Shown in pieces: positions 40,701 through 52,368 of a DNA stretch of 64,000 nt. Location of the stretch: positions 496,001 to 560,000 of the forward strand of contig RMBW01000001.1 of NCBI GenBank assembly GCA_004009845.1, given 5' to 3'. The stretch is from Davidsoniella eucalypti (taxonomy: Eukaryota; Ascomycota; Sordariomycetes; Microascales; Ceratocystidaceae). The notes beneath the pieces were generated by a model. The model ran no database searches and was not told the DNA's origin. It saw only the letters and a list, made by a program, of their open reading frames with translations. Numbering within the stretch: the first letter of the stretch is position 1; every line of letters begins with the position of its first letter. Both the position numbers and the translations under genes were made by a program.

Positions 40701-41636
40701 TGACCCATTTCTTCACATGCAAAGAAAGCTACTAAAAAGTCATTGTTTTCGCCGTGAGCTTGCGGGCGGCGAGAGCAACATTGCTACCTACAATAGAACG
40801 ATGATATCAGTTAGAGGCCGTGCCTTAGCCTAACGGCCTTACTAGCACCATCTACAGTTGCAGTCGTAGCTTCTTCTGTTGCTTCTATTCCTACATTGGC
40901 TTGTTATCATTCTACTAGCGGCATTTCGTTGATTATTGCTTCTTTCTTGATGGTTTCTTTTTCATCATACATTCTCTAGCACTCGGACCGCCTGTAGTTT
41001 TCATTCCCATTTTGTTATGCTTCCACTCGGGAAGTGGTGGCCTTTAGTGGACGAGTAGTAGCTAAAGAAAGACAAGCAGGAGTGATTTTAACTACAACTA
41101 GGCTCTAACTCAGCGGCTAATCAGGGCGTCGCTTGACGGCTGCTGCTAGTATTTCGCCATGTGCTTGGGCTGTAATCGATCCACGGCAGTAGATAACCTC
41201 GATATATAAGTGGCGAAGCGCAAAGACAATGGACAAGACAATGGAAGGACGAAGGAAGCACGGTAGAATTTCAACATTCATGCGATCCATCTTGAGAATA
41301 AAAAAACCTATATGCATAGCTTGAGATGACATATTTTTTCTCTCTAATTTGGGTTGACAAGAACAAGCTGATTTGTTTATTAGCAGTAGAAAGGCAAACA
41401 ATATTCTGGAAGACACTAGTTACTGATACGGGAAAAGTGATGGTAAACGTCAGGTTGCTTTTGTAAGCAAAAAGGAAAGATCAAAAAACCTGTTTATGAC
41501 AGGTTGTTCATGCATTCTAGCACTATTTAGTATTTCTTTTGGGGGATAGGGCTAGCCTAAGATCCAAAGAGGCGGACGGTGAGAAGCTACACGTATTGTA
41601 TATATGTATGTACTAGACTAATAGCATCAGTAACAT

Positions 41637-41690
41637 CTTCATAGCTTTATAGCTCCATGAAATTAAAGAATTTTTATATTTTAAATTTTA
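41637..41690 (+). repeat. dispersed short repeat, copy C
   Basis: The core differs from copies A and B by three changes in 28 bases, all transitions, and is again followed by an A/T-rich tail. It has the same orientation as copy A, about 38.8 kb away. Confidence 0.65.
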
Positions 41691-43924
41691 GTATCTGTTG
41701 TTATAGTGCTACGCTGGTAAAAGTATGAAATTTAGAAGATCTCTGTACACAACTAGCGGTAAATAATGAAGCCAGGCCACAATATCCCGAGATATAGAGA
41801 CATTATTATGCTACCGTCTTCCCAGGCTTTTGAAGTTATCATGGCCAATTTAGTTTAGAGCGATAACAACGTGCTCGGGGAAGCCTAAAGTACCCCAGTA
41901 AGAAGTCCCAAACGCGGGCCATGATGTTGCGATAGTTGGCTATCTCCGTACTAGCGGAACTACTAGGCTCTCTCGCTCTGGATAGGAAAAGAGACAAAAG
42001 GCAAAGACGAGTACTACATGGAACCCGGAGGAAACAAGACTAAACGAACAAAAGCACGAAGATATCGGAAATCAATCTTGGGTGATGCCGATGGGGATTT
42101 TACGAGAGCTCCTTTCATATTAGAGAAGGCGGCTTGGACTTAGACTCCCTATCAACAGATGGGTGAAGAGGTCATTATTTCAGATTTAAGCGGAAATCGT
42201 AGCAATTAGAGTCTAGGCTTCGGAATGAGGGGAACGAAGAGAACGAAGGGTAACGAAAACTAGGCCCCAGTAACTCTTCTCCAGTTGGCACTTGTACTAG
42301 GAGCTCTCCTGCTACTACTTCATACCTTGACTAGCGAGACTGTAGTCAGAACTGTCGCAGAATGGACCTTTAAGACTTTCTCGGAGCGTGGAAGATCTAG
42401 ATACCATTCGGAATGGAGTCCTTGGGGTGAAGGAGTGAAGGAAGAAGGGCTTCATCAGAGGACCGGTAGAGCCATGATGAAAGTCGCGTCTCTAACGCAA
42501 GATAGACAGACAGGGTGAGTGTGGGAGTAGGTAAGTAGCAAAGGGTAACGAGTGAGGATAAGCCAATAATTGGGCAAGTACCAAACAGACTTGAAGTCGC
42601 AAGGCGGAGGCAGGAAGCAAGATGGAGGAACATTGTTGGTAAGGATGATAATCAAAGTCTTGCTTGCCTGAGGTAATAGACGTTATATAGTGAGGGCAAG
42701 GAACGTACTAAGCCTAAATCGTCCAGAGGCATTATAATGCATAGTAGGGCAGCAAGCATCTGACTGGGATGCTGATGTAGGCTATCCGGGCTAGACTGGG
42801 GGAGGGCTTAGTAGTAAAAATACTGGCTAGATAGTGGTGCTTGTAAGGGCTTTTTCAGTGTAGAAAGAGATCTTGACAGGGCTGTCTTAGAGAAGTGAGA
42901 AGGAGGGCAGAAAAAAAGAAAAAGGCGAGGATACATAAAGTACTGGGAGAACAGGCCAAACACGAGGATTGCATCGGAGTGACTGCTGTATCTGATGATA
43001 TCTTTCTCGATGATGACTAGCAAAAGTTTTAATACATACATGTGTGTAGACGAGGGCTCATTCCGTTTTCATGCGCAAAAAAGGTGATTTTGCTTCCGCC
43101 TTTTCGTCTTTATCTTTATATTTCCCTTTGGCTTTTAGCTCTACAGCTTCTCTCGTGCTGTGACTAGGCTGCTCATCACGTCAGTCCGCGACACCCAAGA
43201 AACAAAATACTAGGCTTAGATCAAACTCTGAGAAACCACCGATGTGCCCACATTCTGCCCTGGTAGAATCTCGTCACAGCGGACACACCCGTGTATCTCT
43301 CGGTGGCAAGACAGCTTGACGGGAGATGAGAAGCTCGCTGTCCATTCGACGATAACAGTGGGCAGTATACGGGGACAGCATCTCTTGTGGCTCTACTATG
43401 AAGATACACTTGAAAAGAAGGTCAATGTGAGGTTGTTTGCCATCCTGAGCCTTTACTACTACGACTACCACGCTGGCCACCATCACGTGTGGATGAGGAC
43501 GATAAAAGGCTGTTTAAAACGGCCAACGACTATCTCCACGTACATATCTAACTTGAGAGAATTAAATGCGTAGATTTATCGACTGAGCTAATTCTTCAGT
43601 TGTTGATTGATTTATTATGCTTTTATATTCTGTATTTTATTATTTCTTTTTATCTTTGCAGCCTACAGGGCAAGGTAAAGCGGGAGAAAGCTCTTGATCT
43701 CTGCCTCTCTCTTCTTTGAAGCATGAAGGCGTGGACAAGAACAAAAGATACCCTAAGGTCGAAAGGGTGTACGTGGAAGTACTATGTAGATGATTACTCG
43801 CCATCGCACACCCAGGCTTCAGCGTTTCTCTACGAACACACCCTTACTTCTATACAGATACATTAGAACGAAGTCGGAAATCAGGGACTTGCAATGGCCG
43901 TTGTTTAACTCTTCTTTAGTGTGA

Positions 43925-44280
43925 TTAGATAATATATAATATATGTGCAGATATAATAGAAGAAATAATAAAGCAATAAACAATTAATGGCAAATATATA
44001 TGTTATAATATGTATTTAATATATATAAACTCATCACTCAAATTGTATAGCCCTGCTGTAGCTCGATAAAACCAAGAATTATATCGTCTGCTAAATTAAA
44101 ATGATCTATTTATCTCTCGAAACACGAAAGGGTACATAAAATACCTTGGCTTTTATAGTTCGACCACCCAGGAATACTCGGCTATCCTTCAATTATAGTC
44201 GTAAAGATTCACCCCTGCCAAACAGAAGACTAACGGAAAGAAACCAAGCAGCAAGTAAGCTAATACTTCACACCTCACCT
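43925..44280. other. AT-rich boundary segment between desert and gene block
   Basis: From about 43,925 to 44,035 the sequence is almost pure A/T with repeated ATATAT and AATATAT words. The next 250 bases become more mixed and grade into the pyrimidine-rich leader of the C2H2 factor. No gene is visible. This marks the physical edge of the 44-kb gene-poor region. Confidence 0.5.
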
Positions 44281-44838
44281 CCACATCTATACATATAGTT
44301 TAAGCTCTCCCTGCCTTTAACCTCAGAAATATTCGTTCTGATCATCATCAACATCACTCGGGCTTTTCTATATATCTCTGGCATCTGCCTCTCTCTTCAC
44401 GATCCCAGACACTCTCTGGCTTCACTTTATATATCCATCAACATCCTGTTCTCTTTATACAATATCTTCTGTCCTTCCACATCCAGTCTCTCTTTATCAA
44501 GAGTTGTGTTCTGTGTTGACTTTCGTTCAGACACACCCTTCTTTCCTTTGCTTGATCTACTTTGAACATATATCTGGATCGTCTTTCCTTCTTTTTTGTT
44601 TTATTTTTCTCTAGTCTTGCTCGCTACTGCAACCGCCTCAACTACCAACTACTTATTACTATTACTACTACCATCGGCTTGATTCCAGTATACTTATATC
44701 TGGCCTATATAACCATCATCAATAATCACTATTACTACTAGCGATACTTGAGCGAGCCTTCATAGAAATATCGGCTTACTCTGTTCGGCACTTTCTCTGT
44801 CTTTAACTATAACCTTCCCACCTTTCACATCACCAACA
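44281..44838 (+). promoter_or_regulatory. pyrimidine-rich promoter/5' leader of the C2H2 factor gene
   Basis: The plus strand is strongly C/T-rich with repeated CTCTCT, TCTTTCC and CATCATCAAC words, and runs directly into CACCAACAATGG at the start codon. Long pyrimidine tracts upstream of the transcription start or in the leader are characteristic of filamentous-fungal promoters. The exact transcription start cannot be seen. Confidence 0.45.
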
Positions 44839-46297
44839 ATGGAACTCATGGAGCTTGTCGAGAACGAGCCTACTGCTCGTCCCTTCCAGTGCGACTGGAC
44901 CGCCTGCAACAAGGTATGCTCATGATTACTCATGATTCTTCTGCTATATACCGGTGTACTTCGGCGCACCTGTGTATACTCACTCGTAAACAATGGTCTC
45001 TAACAATCTACCAGTCCTTCAACCGCAAGTCAGATCTCCAGCGCCACTACCGGATACACACCAACGAGCGTCCGTATTCGTGCATGACCCCTGGCTGTGG
45101 AAAGAGCTTCATCCAGCGCAGTGCCCTGACTGTGCATATCCGCACACACACTGGCGAAAAGCCGCACCAGTGCCAGCACATTGGCTGCGGAAAGCGCTTC
45201 TCTGACTCTTCATCACTGGCTCGCCACCGCCGCATTCACACCGGAAAGCGTCCCTACAAATGCGCACACGATGGTTGCCTCAAGAGGTTTGTCCTGCCTT
45301 CTCTGTTTCTACTGGCCTTCCAGATAACTAACATTCGTTTCCCTATAGCTTCTGCCGTAAGACTACCATGGTCAAGCACCAGCGCCGCTCTCACCAGCGC
45401 GGTCTGCTACCCAACGAGATGCTCGATGACTGCACCTCCGACTCCGACAGTGGCGAGTCTCCGTCTACCCCCAAGCACTCGGCCATGCAATGGCCTGCTC
45501 CCGGCATGATCCCCGGTGCCATGAACAGCCAGATGCTCAACCGGACCCAGTCCTTTGCCGACTTCAGCTCTCAGATGCCTGCCTATGGCATGGCCGGTGC
45601 CTACCCACCACCACCTGGCGCGGGCCAGCAGCCTCAGCGCGAGTACGATGCGCCTCAACAGCCCGGCCAGCCCATGCACATGGTCCACCGCTCCGCCAGC
45701 ATGCCCTACTACGTCACTGAGCAGGCCAACCCCGGTGTTGCCACCATGAACGCCGCCATGAACGCTGCCATGCCTCAATATCAGATCCCCCGCGGCCACC
45801 CAGTGGATCGCCTAGACATCCCCGTCTACCCCCAGGGCCATGTCATGAGCTCTCCCACTAGCTTCAACGGCGCTCCCGTGCGCTCGGCTGGTCCTACCGA
45901 CCAGACCTTCTACGGCCACCCTGCCGCTCCCACATACACGTTGCATAGCAACTCGCCCGTCGACGCACAGGCGCCTCACACCGGCTACCACCACCAGCAG
46001 CCTATGGCCTCACCACAGCCTCTGCCTTCGCAGCACCAGTCACAACCGCACTCGCCTGCCTCTTCGCAAGAGTACCACCACCAGCAACAACAACAGCAAC
46101 AGCAGCACCAGACCCCAACATCACAGCCCGATGCCGATCAGTGGTACAGCTTCCAGCCACCTGTCGCCGTCGAGGTCCCAGCAATTGGCCAAATCCCCTC
46201 GTATGGCTCTAATGTATACGATCAGTGGGCGCCCAAGATCGAGTTTGCTACGGACCCCTCGCTGCAGATGCCCAGTGAGCGCATCGCGAACATGTAA
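44839..46297 (+). CDS. C2H2 zinc-finger transcription factor, four fingers, Gln/His/Pro-rich tail
   Basis: Three exons: 44,839-44,913, 45,015-45,286 and 45,349-46,297, joined in frame to 431 residues. Both introns (101 and 62 bp) have CTAAC branch sites; the second donor is GTTTGT. Splicing the second intron restores finger 4, which the unspliced frame destroys. Four consecutive C-X4-C-X12-H-X3/4-H fingers lie at residues 18-40, 48-70, 78-100 and 108-131, linked by TNERPY, TGEKPH and TGKRPY linkers, so the protein should bind DNA in the nucleus. The remainder is low-complexity and rich in Gln, Pro, His, Ser and Met, with a short poly-Gln run near residues 360-370, resembling an activation region. 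The start ATG has an A-rich context (CACCAACAATGG). It matches a conserved group of fungal C2H2 factors, but I cannot name the ortholog with certainty; the target genes are unknown. Confidence 0.92.
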
Positions 46298-48137
46298 ACA
46301 GCGAGTTCCAGTTTCGTCTTCGCTTTTGTTTCTTTTGTTTTCTCCGGCTTTAGCTTTCTGCTTTCTGTGTGCCTACTTGAGCCTGATCAGTACCGAACGA
46401 TACCCCACGTTTCTTGTTTACTACTAGTACTTCTTCGTCATTTTGCCGTCTCTTACCGGCTTTGCTTTTGGTGACACCGGCGTTCTCTCCCCCGGAAAGT
46501 GTTATCCGTGTACCACTACTTCTATTACTGTTGCGTCTGCATTTCGGAGTTCCTGGAGCCTTTGGAGTCCCTCTCGTCTGCTATTTGCTTCGCTTCGTCC
46601 TCTTGGATTCTTTAGCTTTACTGCCTATTGGCCTATTATTTTCTTCATACCTCCCCGGTGGCTGTCTGATTTTTCTGTCTTCCATTTCTTTCTGCTACCC
46701 TTGTCTTCTGACCTTGCACTGTGTGGCATGTCTTAATACTCGCTGTCGGCGTTATTCTTTGTCTTTTTATGGGTTCTGATTTCTTACTTTTTGTTTATCA
46801 TTATCATTATCATTTGGGTTTCTGTTTTTATTATCTGAGTATTATTAGGATTGGATTGGGAAGATAAAGTTAAGTGATATACGACTTATTGTTTCCTATG
46901 TTAGCAAGAGGTGGAATTTCCAGATGTTGTGTTTGTTACTGCTTCTGACAGCCTTTTAATGGTTTCTTATTTATCTTCTATACATATCTACATGTTTTTC
47001 AACATGTCAACAAAGCGGAGCCATGACTCGCTTCATAAATAATGCAAAAATACATTAAAAATACCTCCATTTTCCATTAATCTCATTTGAATGCTTCTTT
47101 AGTGTGTCTTTGTGTGGTTTGTCTACTAAAACTAGGCTTTGTCTTATCTAATTGTGGAATGGGTGTTTAGTGTTTAGTGACTATTGCTGACAAAGCTCAT
47201 CGTGCCCTGGACAGTCACCCCACCTTGCTCGCGTCATTTATAAACAGATTATCATCACGTGACTCTGCTTGCGCCTAGCATCGCAGGCAGAGAAAGCCAA
47301 ATTTGAGCCATTAGTGACGGTAGCAAAAGTTAGAGCCTTGACTTTGTTGCTGGACGAAAGGATCGCTTCACCTAAAGCTTGAGACTTTAGCACTGACTGC
47401 TAGCATTTCAGTGGTCTTTTTTCTATAGTTTGGAAGCCTGCCGAAGGCTGCAGAACACACGACGACGCCAACATAATTGCCAAACACAAGTGGGCAATAA
47501 CGCTATAGCAAAAATCTTGTTTTGCCTCGTCTTTTTTTCTCCTCTCATCTATTGTTTGCTCCGAAACATCATCAACGCTTCATCACACATTTATTCTCAG
47601 CATCATAATTTTTCTGCCTACGATACTTTTCTGTCAATCGTTTTTTGCTACCTTTTTTATCCTACGACATCTTGTTTCATTCCGCACCGCTTCTGTTCTT
47701 GTTTGCGTTCCTGGATTCTTCTACTGCCTTGTAAAAGCTAGCCCATTACATTGTTTTAGCTCTAGGCCCTGTCTTTTTAGTGACTGTTTCGATAGTTGTG
47801 GACCTGACGATAATCGCGAGCACTTCATAATTAGACACATCCTCCACCAAACCTTGCGATCCAAGTCCGTAAGTGTCATCATTCACTGATTATTGATGTG
47901 AAATTCCATAGTACTCCTTCATCACTCTTCCGTTCTTTCTTGTTCCTATTTTAACATTACCAAAGCTGTGGCTTGACGTTTTTAGTAGTGATATCTCAAT
48001 CTAACGACGCACAATCGTGTGCCTGACTGACGTCAAACTTCGCCGATTGCGCTCTCCGATGAACTAACGCCGACTTGAAATCCATCTACCACATCTCCAT
48101 ACCACCACCATTGCTTCGTAGATTGTCTATTGCAATT
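46298..48137. other. intergenic region: 3' UTR of the C2H2 gene and promoter of yme1
   Basis: About 1.8 kb without a supported gene. The first part is T-rich and probably the 3' UTR of the factor gene. The later part is C/T-rich and should hold the yme1 promoter. A TCACGTGA palindrome (E-box type) lies at 47,255-47,262 and a TGACGTCA palindrome at 48,028-48,035. Open frames here (for example 47,430-47,741) are hydrophobic, unconserved and probably chance. Confidence 0.55.
48028..48035. promoter_or_regulatory. CRE-type palindrome TGACGTCA upstream of yme1
   Basis: A perfect 8-bp cAMP-response-element palindrome lies 103 bp upstream of the yme1 ATG. bZIP factors of the ATF/CREB class bind this word in fungi. 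One copy, with no other evidence, makes regulation of yme1 by such a factor a suggestion only. Confidence 0.4.
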
Positions 48138-50435
48138 ATGCTACGGAATCAGGCTCTTGTGACCACCAAAAGCCTGCGGCCTGCGGCCCAGCGCACTGTG
48201 ATGCAACAGCTTGCTACCTCAAACTCAGGCATGGGCTTACGTTTGCTCGCTACCAGTGTCGCTAACTTGTCCCTGTCTACGGCGCCGAATCCCATCAGAG
48301 CCTTCTCGTCATTGCGGCCGACATGGTCGTCACCATCCTCAACCTTCAACCCGATACAACATCTGCGGAACTTGTCCACCGCCACCGGCGGTGTCTCCCG
48401 CTCGATGCTAGCATCGCGTGAAGCTGCCGCGAATCGGGCACCAGGAAGTGCTACGGCCCAAAACTCTTTCTACCAGCTTCTTCTCAAAGCCAACATGCCC
48501 GCCATCGTCATAGAAAGATATCAATCAGGTCTATACGCTACCAATGAAGCTGCTGACGAGTCTTACACCAGAGCTCTACGAATGGTGAAGAATTCCGAAA
48601 CATCGGATGGCCATTACGCTCTGAACGAAACTGCTCAAACCATTGGCCAAGGTGTTGCTGCCCGCTCTATAGCTGGTAGTGTTGCTTCCGTTCGTGGCGG
48701 TAACGGCTCCAAGAACGGCCCTCTCTATGTAGTCGTTGATGAGTCCCGTAGCTCCACATTGTTCCGCTGGATCAAGTTCCTTCTAACTTTTGGCTTGAGC
48801 ACATATCTTGGCCTTGTCATGATTAGTCTTGCAGTATCACTCTTCGACGATATGAATAAGCGTAGACCTGGCAACAAAACCGAGAGTGAAGTCAAGCCCA
48901 AGAACCAAACCACTAGATTCAACGATGTTCATGGCTGTGAGGAAGCCAAGGATGAACTGCAGGAGTTGGTTGATTTTCTCAAGAACCCTGACAAGTTCTC
49001 AACCCTCGGTGGCAAGCTCCCTAAGGGTGTTTTGCTTGTTGGACCTCCCGGTACTGGAAAGACCCTGCTGGCCCGTGCTGTTGCTGGTGAAGCCGGCGTT
49101 CCCTTCTTCTACATGTCTGGCTCCGAATTTGATGAGATATATGTCGGTGTTGGTGCCAAGCGTGTCCGCGAGCTCTTCGCTGCTGCCAAGTCTAAGTCTC
49201 CTGCAATTGTTTTCATTGACGAGCTAGATGCCATTGGTGGTCGTCGTAACGCCCGCGATGCTGCATATGTCAAGCAAACACTCAATCAACTTCTCACTGA
49301 ACTGGATGGTTTTGAACAAAACAGTGGTGTCATCATTCTTGCTGCTACCAACTTCCCTGAGCTTCTGGACAAAGCCCTCACTCGCCCTGGACGTTTTGAT
49401 CGCCACGTTACCGTTCCGCTTCCCGATGTCCGCGGCCGGCTTGCTATCTTAAAGCACCATGCGACCAAGATTAAGGCTGCTGCCGATGTTAACCTTCAAG
49501 CTCTAGCTTCTAGCACATCTGGTCTATCTGGTGCTGAACTTGAAAACATCGTTAACCAAGCCGCCATTCATGCTAGCCGTGCCAAATCCAAGGATGTCAA
49601 CATGGGAGATTTCGAATGGGCAAAGGATCGTGTTATCATGGGTTCCGAGCGCCGTAGCATGGTTATTAGTGCAAAGGAGAAGGAAATGACTGCCTACCAC
49701 GAAGCTGGTCACGCCCTTGTTTTGCTGTTCGCCCAAAACCCACCCAATGAGCTATACAAGGTGACGATTCTTCCTCGCGGACCTACACTAGGCCACACTG
49801 CCTTCCTTCCTGAGATGGACAAGCACTCATACACCCTCTCTGACTACCTGAGCATGATCCGTGTTTCCCTTGGTGGAAAGATGGCCGAGGAGCTACGTTA
49901 TGGTGTCGACCACGTGACTTCTGGTGTTTCTAGTGTAAGTTGATATTCCATAAATTACTTTAAATCTATCATGGTTCTAACTATATCACAGGATTTGGAA
50001 AAGGCAACCAAGATCGCTTTCTCGCTAGTTGCCCAGTTTGGCATGTCCCAGAAACTCGGTAACATGGACTACGCCGAAAACTACCAAAACCTTTCGTCCG
50101 AAACCAAGTCGATGGTGGAAGGCGAAGTTCAACGTATGCTCAATGAGTCATATGAGAACGTCCGTGACTTATTGACAACTCGCCGAAAAGAGCTTGACTT
50201 ATTAGCCAAGGCTCTCGTTGAGTACGAAACTCTTGACCGCAAGGAGGTTGAATTGGTGATCCGTGGCCAGTCAATTCCTGGCCGTCAACCTCTTCCTCCG
50301 GGCCCGATGGCTGTCCCTTTGCCTCCTGATGGTATGGATGGTGGTCTACCTGGATCTGGTGAAGCCTTCCCTAGTGAGGATCCCAGCACAGCCAAGACCC
50401 CTGGCCCTCGTGTTCCTCCAGCGCCTGCTGCTTAA
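48138..50435 (+). CDS. yme1: mitochondrial inner-membrane i-AAA protease Yme1
   Basis: Two exons, 48,138-49,934 and 49,992-50,435, joined over a 57-bp intron (GTAAGT, CTAAC branch) to 746 residues, close to the 747 of yeast Yme1. The first in-frame ATG is at 48,138; the frame is open further upstream but has no ATG. The basic, Ser/Thr-rich N-terminus looks like a mitochondrial presequence. A single membrane span lies at about 215-236, as expected for the intermembrane-space-facing i-AAA type. The AAA module has Walker A GPPGTGKT (302-309), Walker B with D361 E362, and the second region of homology with ATN (403-405) and R419/R422. The M41 zinc metallopeptidase site is HEAGH (521-525), with the third metal ligand D600. 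The protein degrades unfolded and regulatory proteins of the inner membrane. The C-terminus is Pro/Gly-rich. Confidence 0.96.
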
Positions 50436-50796
50436 TGCTAAGTCATATATGATGGCTTCTATATACCTAGCTTGATTAAGAAATAAAAAATATTTATATG
50501 ATAATGAGCTTCCAGCAACAAAAACCCTATGTCACGTTAACTCATTTTCATCCAAAATTGGCCAGTCCAATTATAGTGTGTATACAATTTCATGATCACA
50601 TATTGCATTGATATCGTTGTATATATTTATTCATTACATGCTATCTTGCATTAAAAGGAAAAACAAAGGAAATCATTAAAAACAAATACAAAGATATCCT
50701 TGTGTACTCCTGATTGTTGGCTCTACCCTATATTCGATTCCCCGTTTTTTGTCGTTAACCTTCATGTTGTATATTTTAACACGGCCAAGGTGTGAT
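50436..50796. other. convergent 3' region between yme1 and zpr1
   Basis: About 360 A/T-rich bases between the stop codons of two converging genes. It probably holds both 3' UTRs and polyadenylation signals. No further gene is seen. Confidence 0.6.
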
Positions 50797-52368
50797 TTAG
50801 GCAGACTCATCCATCGTATTGCCACCAGCAGCAGCCTTTTGAGCATCTTCTTCGTAGCCTTCAACCTTGATATCCTTCAAGCCAAGGTCTTCCTCTTCCT
50901 CTTCCGTACGCTCATACTTTTCACGGACGATCTTGGGGTCAGCGTTGAGATCATCAGTGAGGGACTGAACGTAACTAGACGCAAGAGGATCTGATAGAAT
51001 CACGGTGAAGGGTTTCTCGCCACGAATGGCAGAATCGAGACCATCGAAGAATTTGGCCCAAGTTTGCTTCTGGTCAGTCTCCATTGAGTCGCCGGCATCA
51101 CGCATCTGCTCATCCTTGACAACGGTATCAGACTGAGTCAGACTATCGACGGGAGTGGCCGTGCTAGAAAGAACCGTTGGCTTTTCACCTTGCGCCTCGA
51201 ATATTTGGTTATGAAGATCGTTGCGAACCTGTGACAACAGACCCTCAACGGTAGTGAAGCGGCCACCGAGAGTACCGGCGTTGACCACGAGGCTCAGCTC
51301 GGGGCACTCAAGGGCGCAGGATTCACTCTTAAGGATGTCGCGGGCCAGGTCAACCTCATCCTCAATCTTGATGGTGATACGTTCGCCGAGCTCTGGTACT
51401 TCACCACCTGTCTTGACGTCGTTGCTGCGGTATCCGCAGGAGTCGCACACGGTGCTCATCAGGATGACTTGCTTGAAATGAGGAATGTCGACCATCTTCA
51501 TGTGAGTTACACAGGGATACGAGCAGCCAGGGCACGTAGCAGGGAACGAGTAGACCTCGTTGGGGATGATCTCGCCGTCGTCATCAAGACCGGGCTGGAG
51601 GCGCGGGTCTCCAATCAGGGTACCGTCAGACTGTTCGCCGGTTCCTGTCAGGCCGAGGAACTCGTTTTGTTCGCGAGTACGCAGGAATTCGTGCTTCTCC
51701 CATTTACCCACGCCGTCCTTTAGGTCGGGAGAGATGAAGGAGTTGCCAGCCGGATCGTCGACATACATGCGGAAGGGGAAAGCTTCACCGGAAAGCATCT
51801 TGTTGCTAGTAGCGATGATTTCCTCGAGCTTAGCGTAAATCTCGGGCTGCTCGGCTTTGCGAGTCTCTTGACTCATAGCTAGATCGTCGATGATGCCGCG
51901 TAGAAGACCCTCGACATTAGTCAGCTGGCCACGGCCGGCGGGAATCTCGAGATCCAGCTCGATGAATTTGACGGTGGCAGTGTCGGCCTTGACGACCTGG
52001 CGCTCGAAGTCGGCCAGCGCAGTTAGACGTAGCTCGTAGTGAGAACCCTTGGGCTGGATGCTACCAGCGGGCTGGACCTCGTTGTTCTGGAAGCCGCAGT
52101 GGTCGCAGCTGAAGGACATAATAACGACCTCGCGGAAGTAGGGAATCGAGGTGAGCATCAGACGGGTCATACCCTATGAACGCGACTTAGGTTAGCTATA
52201 TGAAGATTTAGGAGCTCTTGCTTTGACTAAACTTACATTCTTGTGGCAGTTCATGCACAGTGACTCTATCTGCTCGACAGCCTGGACGTCGGCGGTATTG
52301 TCAGTCTGCTCGGCCTTAACGCCGATAGACTCGAATTCGTTTGTCGGTCTAGTATCGGGAGTAGTCAT
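50797..52368 (-). CDS. zpr1: zinc-finger protein Zpr1
   Basis: Two exons on the minus strand: 52,368-52,237 (44 codons) and 52,173-50,797, separated by a 63-bp intron (GTAAGT donor, CTAAC branch), giving 502 residues. The intron lies just after the first CxxC. Zpr1 has two homologous modules, each a four-cysteine zinc finger plus an alpha/beta domain. Here finger 1 uses C38, C41, C67 and C70, and finger 2 uses C258, C261, C287 and C290, with the family phrases IESLCMNCHKNG and SFSCDHCGFQNNEVQ. The protein is conserved in eukaryotes, shuttles between cytoplasm and nucleus, and binds translation elongation factor eEF1A; recent work on the family assigns it a chaperone role for eEF1A. The C-terminal tail is acidic (EEEEEDLGLKD). 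It converges with yme1. Confidence 0.96.

Larger units (their letters stand above)
29814..43924. other. gene-poor region, no supported gene (right part of desert)
   Basis: No supported gene. The largest frames (37,272-37,652 plus; 37,481-37,810 and 37,686-38,039 minus; 30,090-30,440 minus) overlap one another on opposite strands and show no conserved motif, as expected of chance frames. The segment has copy C of the dispersed repeat (about 41,637), a 17-bp palindrome at 34,746-34,762, a 12-bp palindrome at 36,147-36,158, a tRNA-like 5' half at 35,455-35,508 and many T/A-rich low-complexity runs. Confidence 0.6.

Noticed and set aside
45407..45799. 130-codon frame on the minus strand
   Set aside because: Lies within exon 3 of the C2H2 gene; mirror frame of a GC-rich coding exon.
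47430..47741. 103-codon hydrophobic frame upstream of yme1
   Set aside because: T-rich leader/promoter DNA gives hydrophobic frames; no conserved residues.
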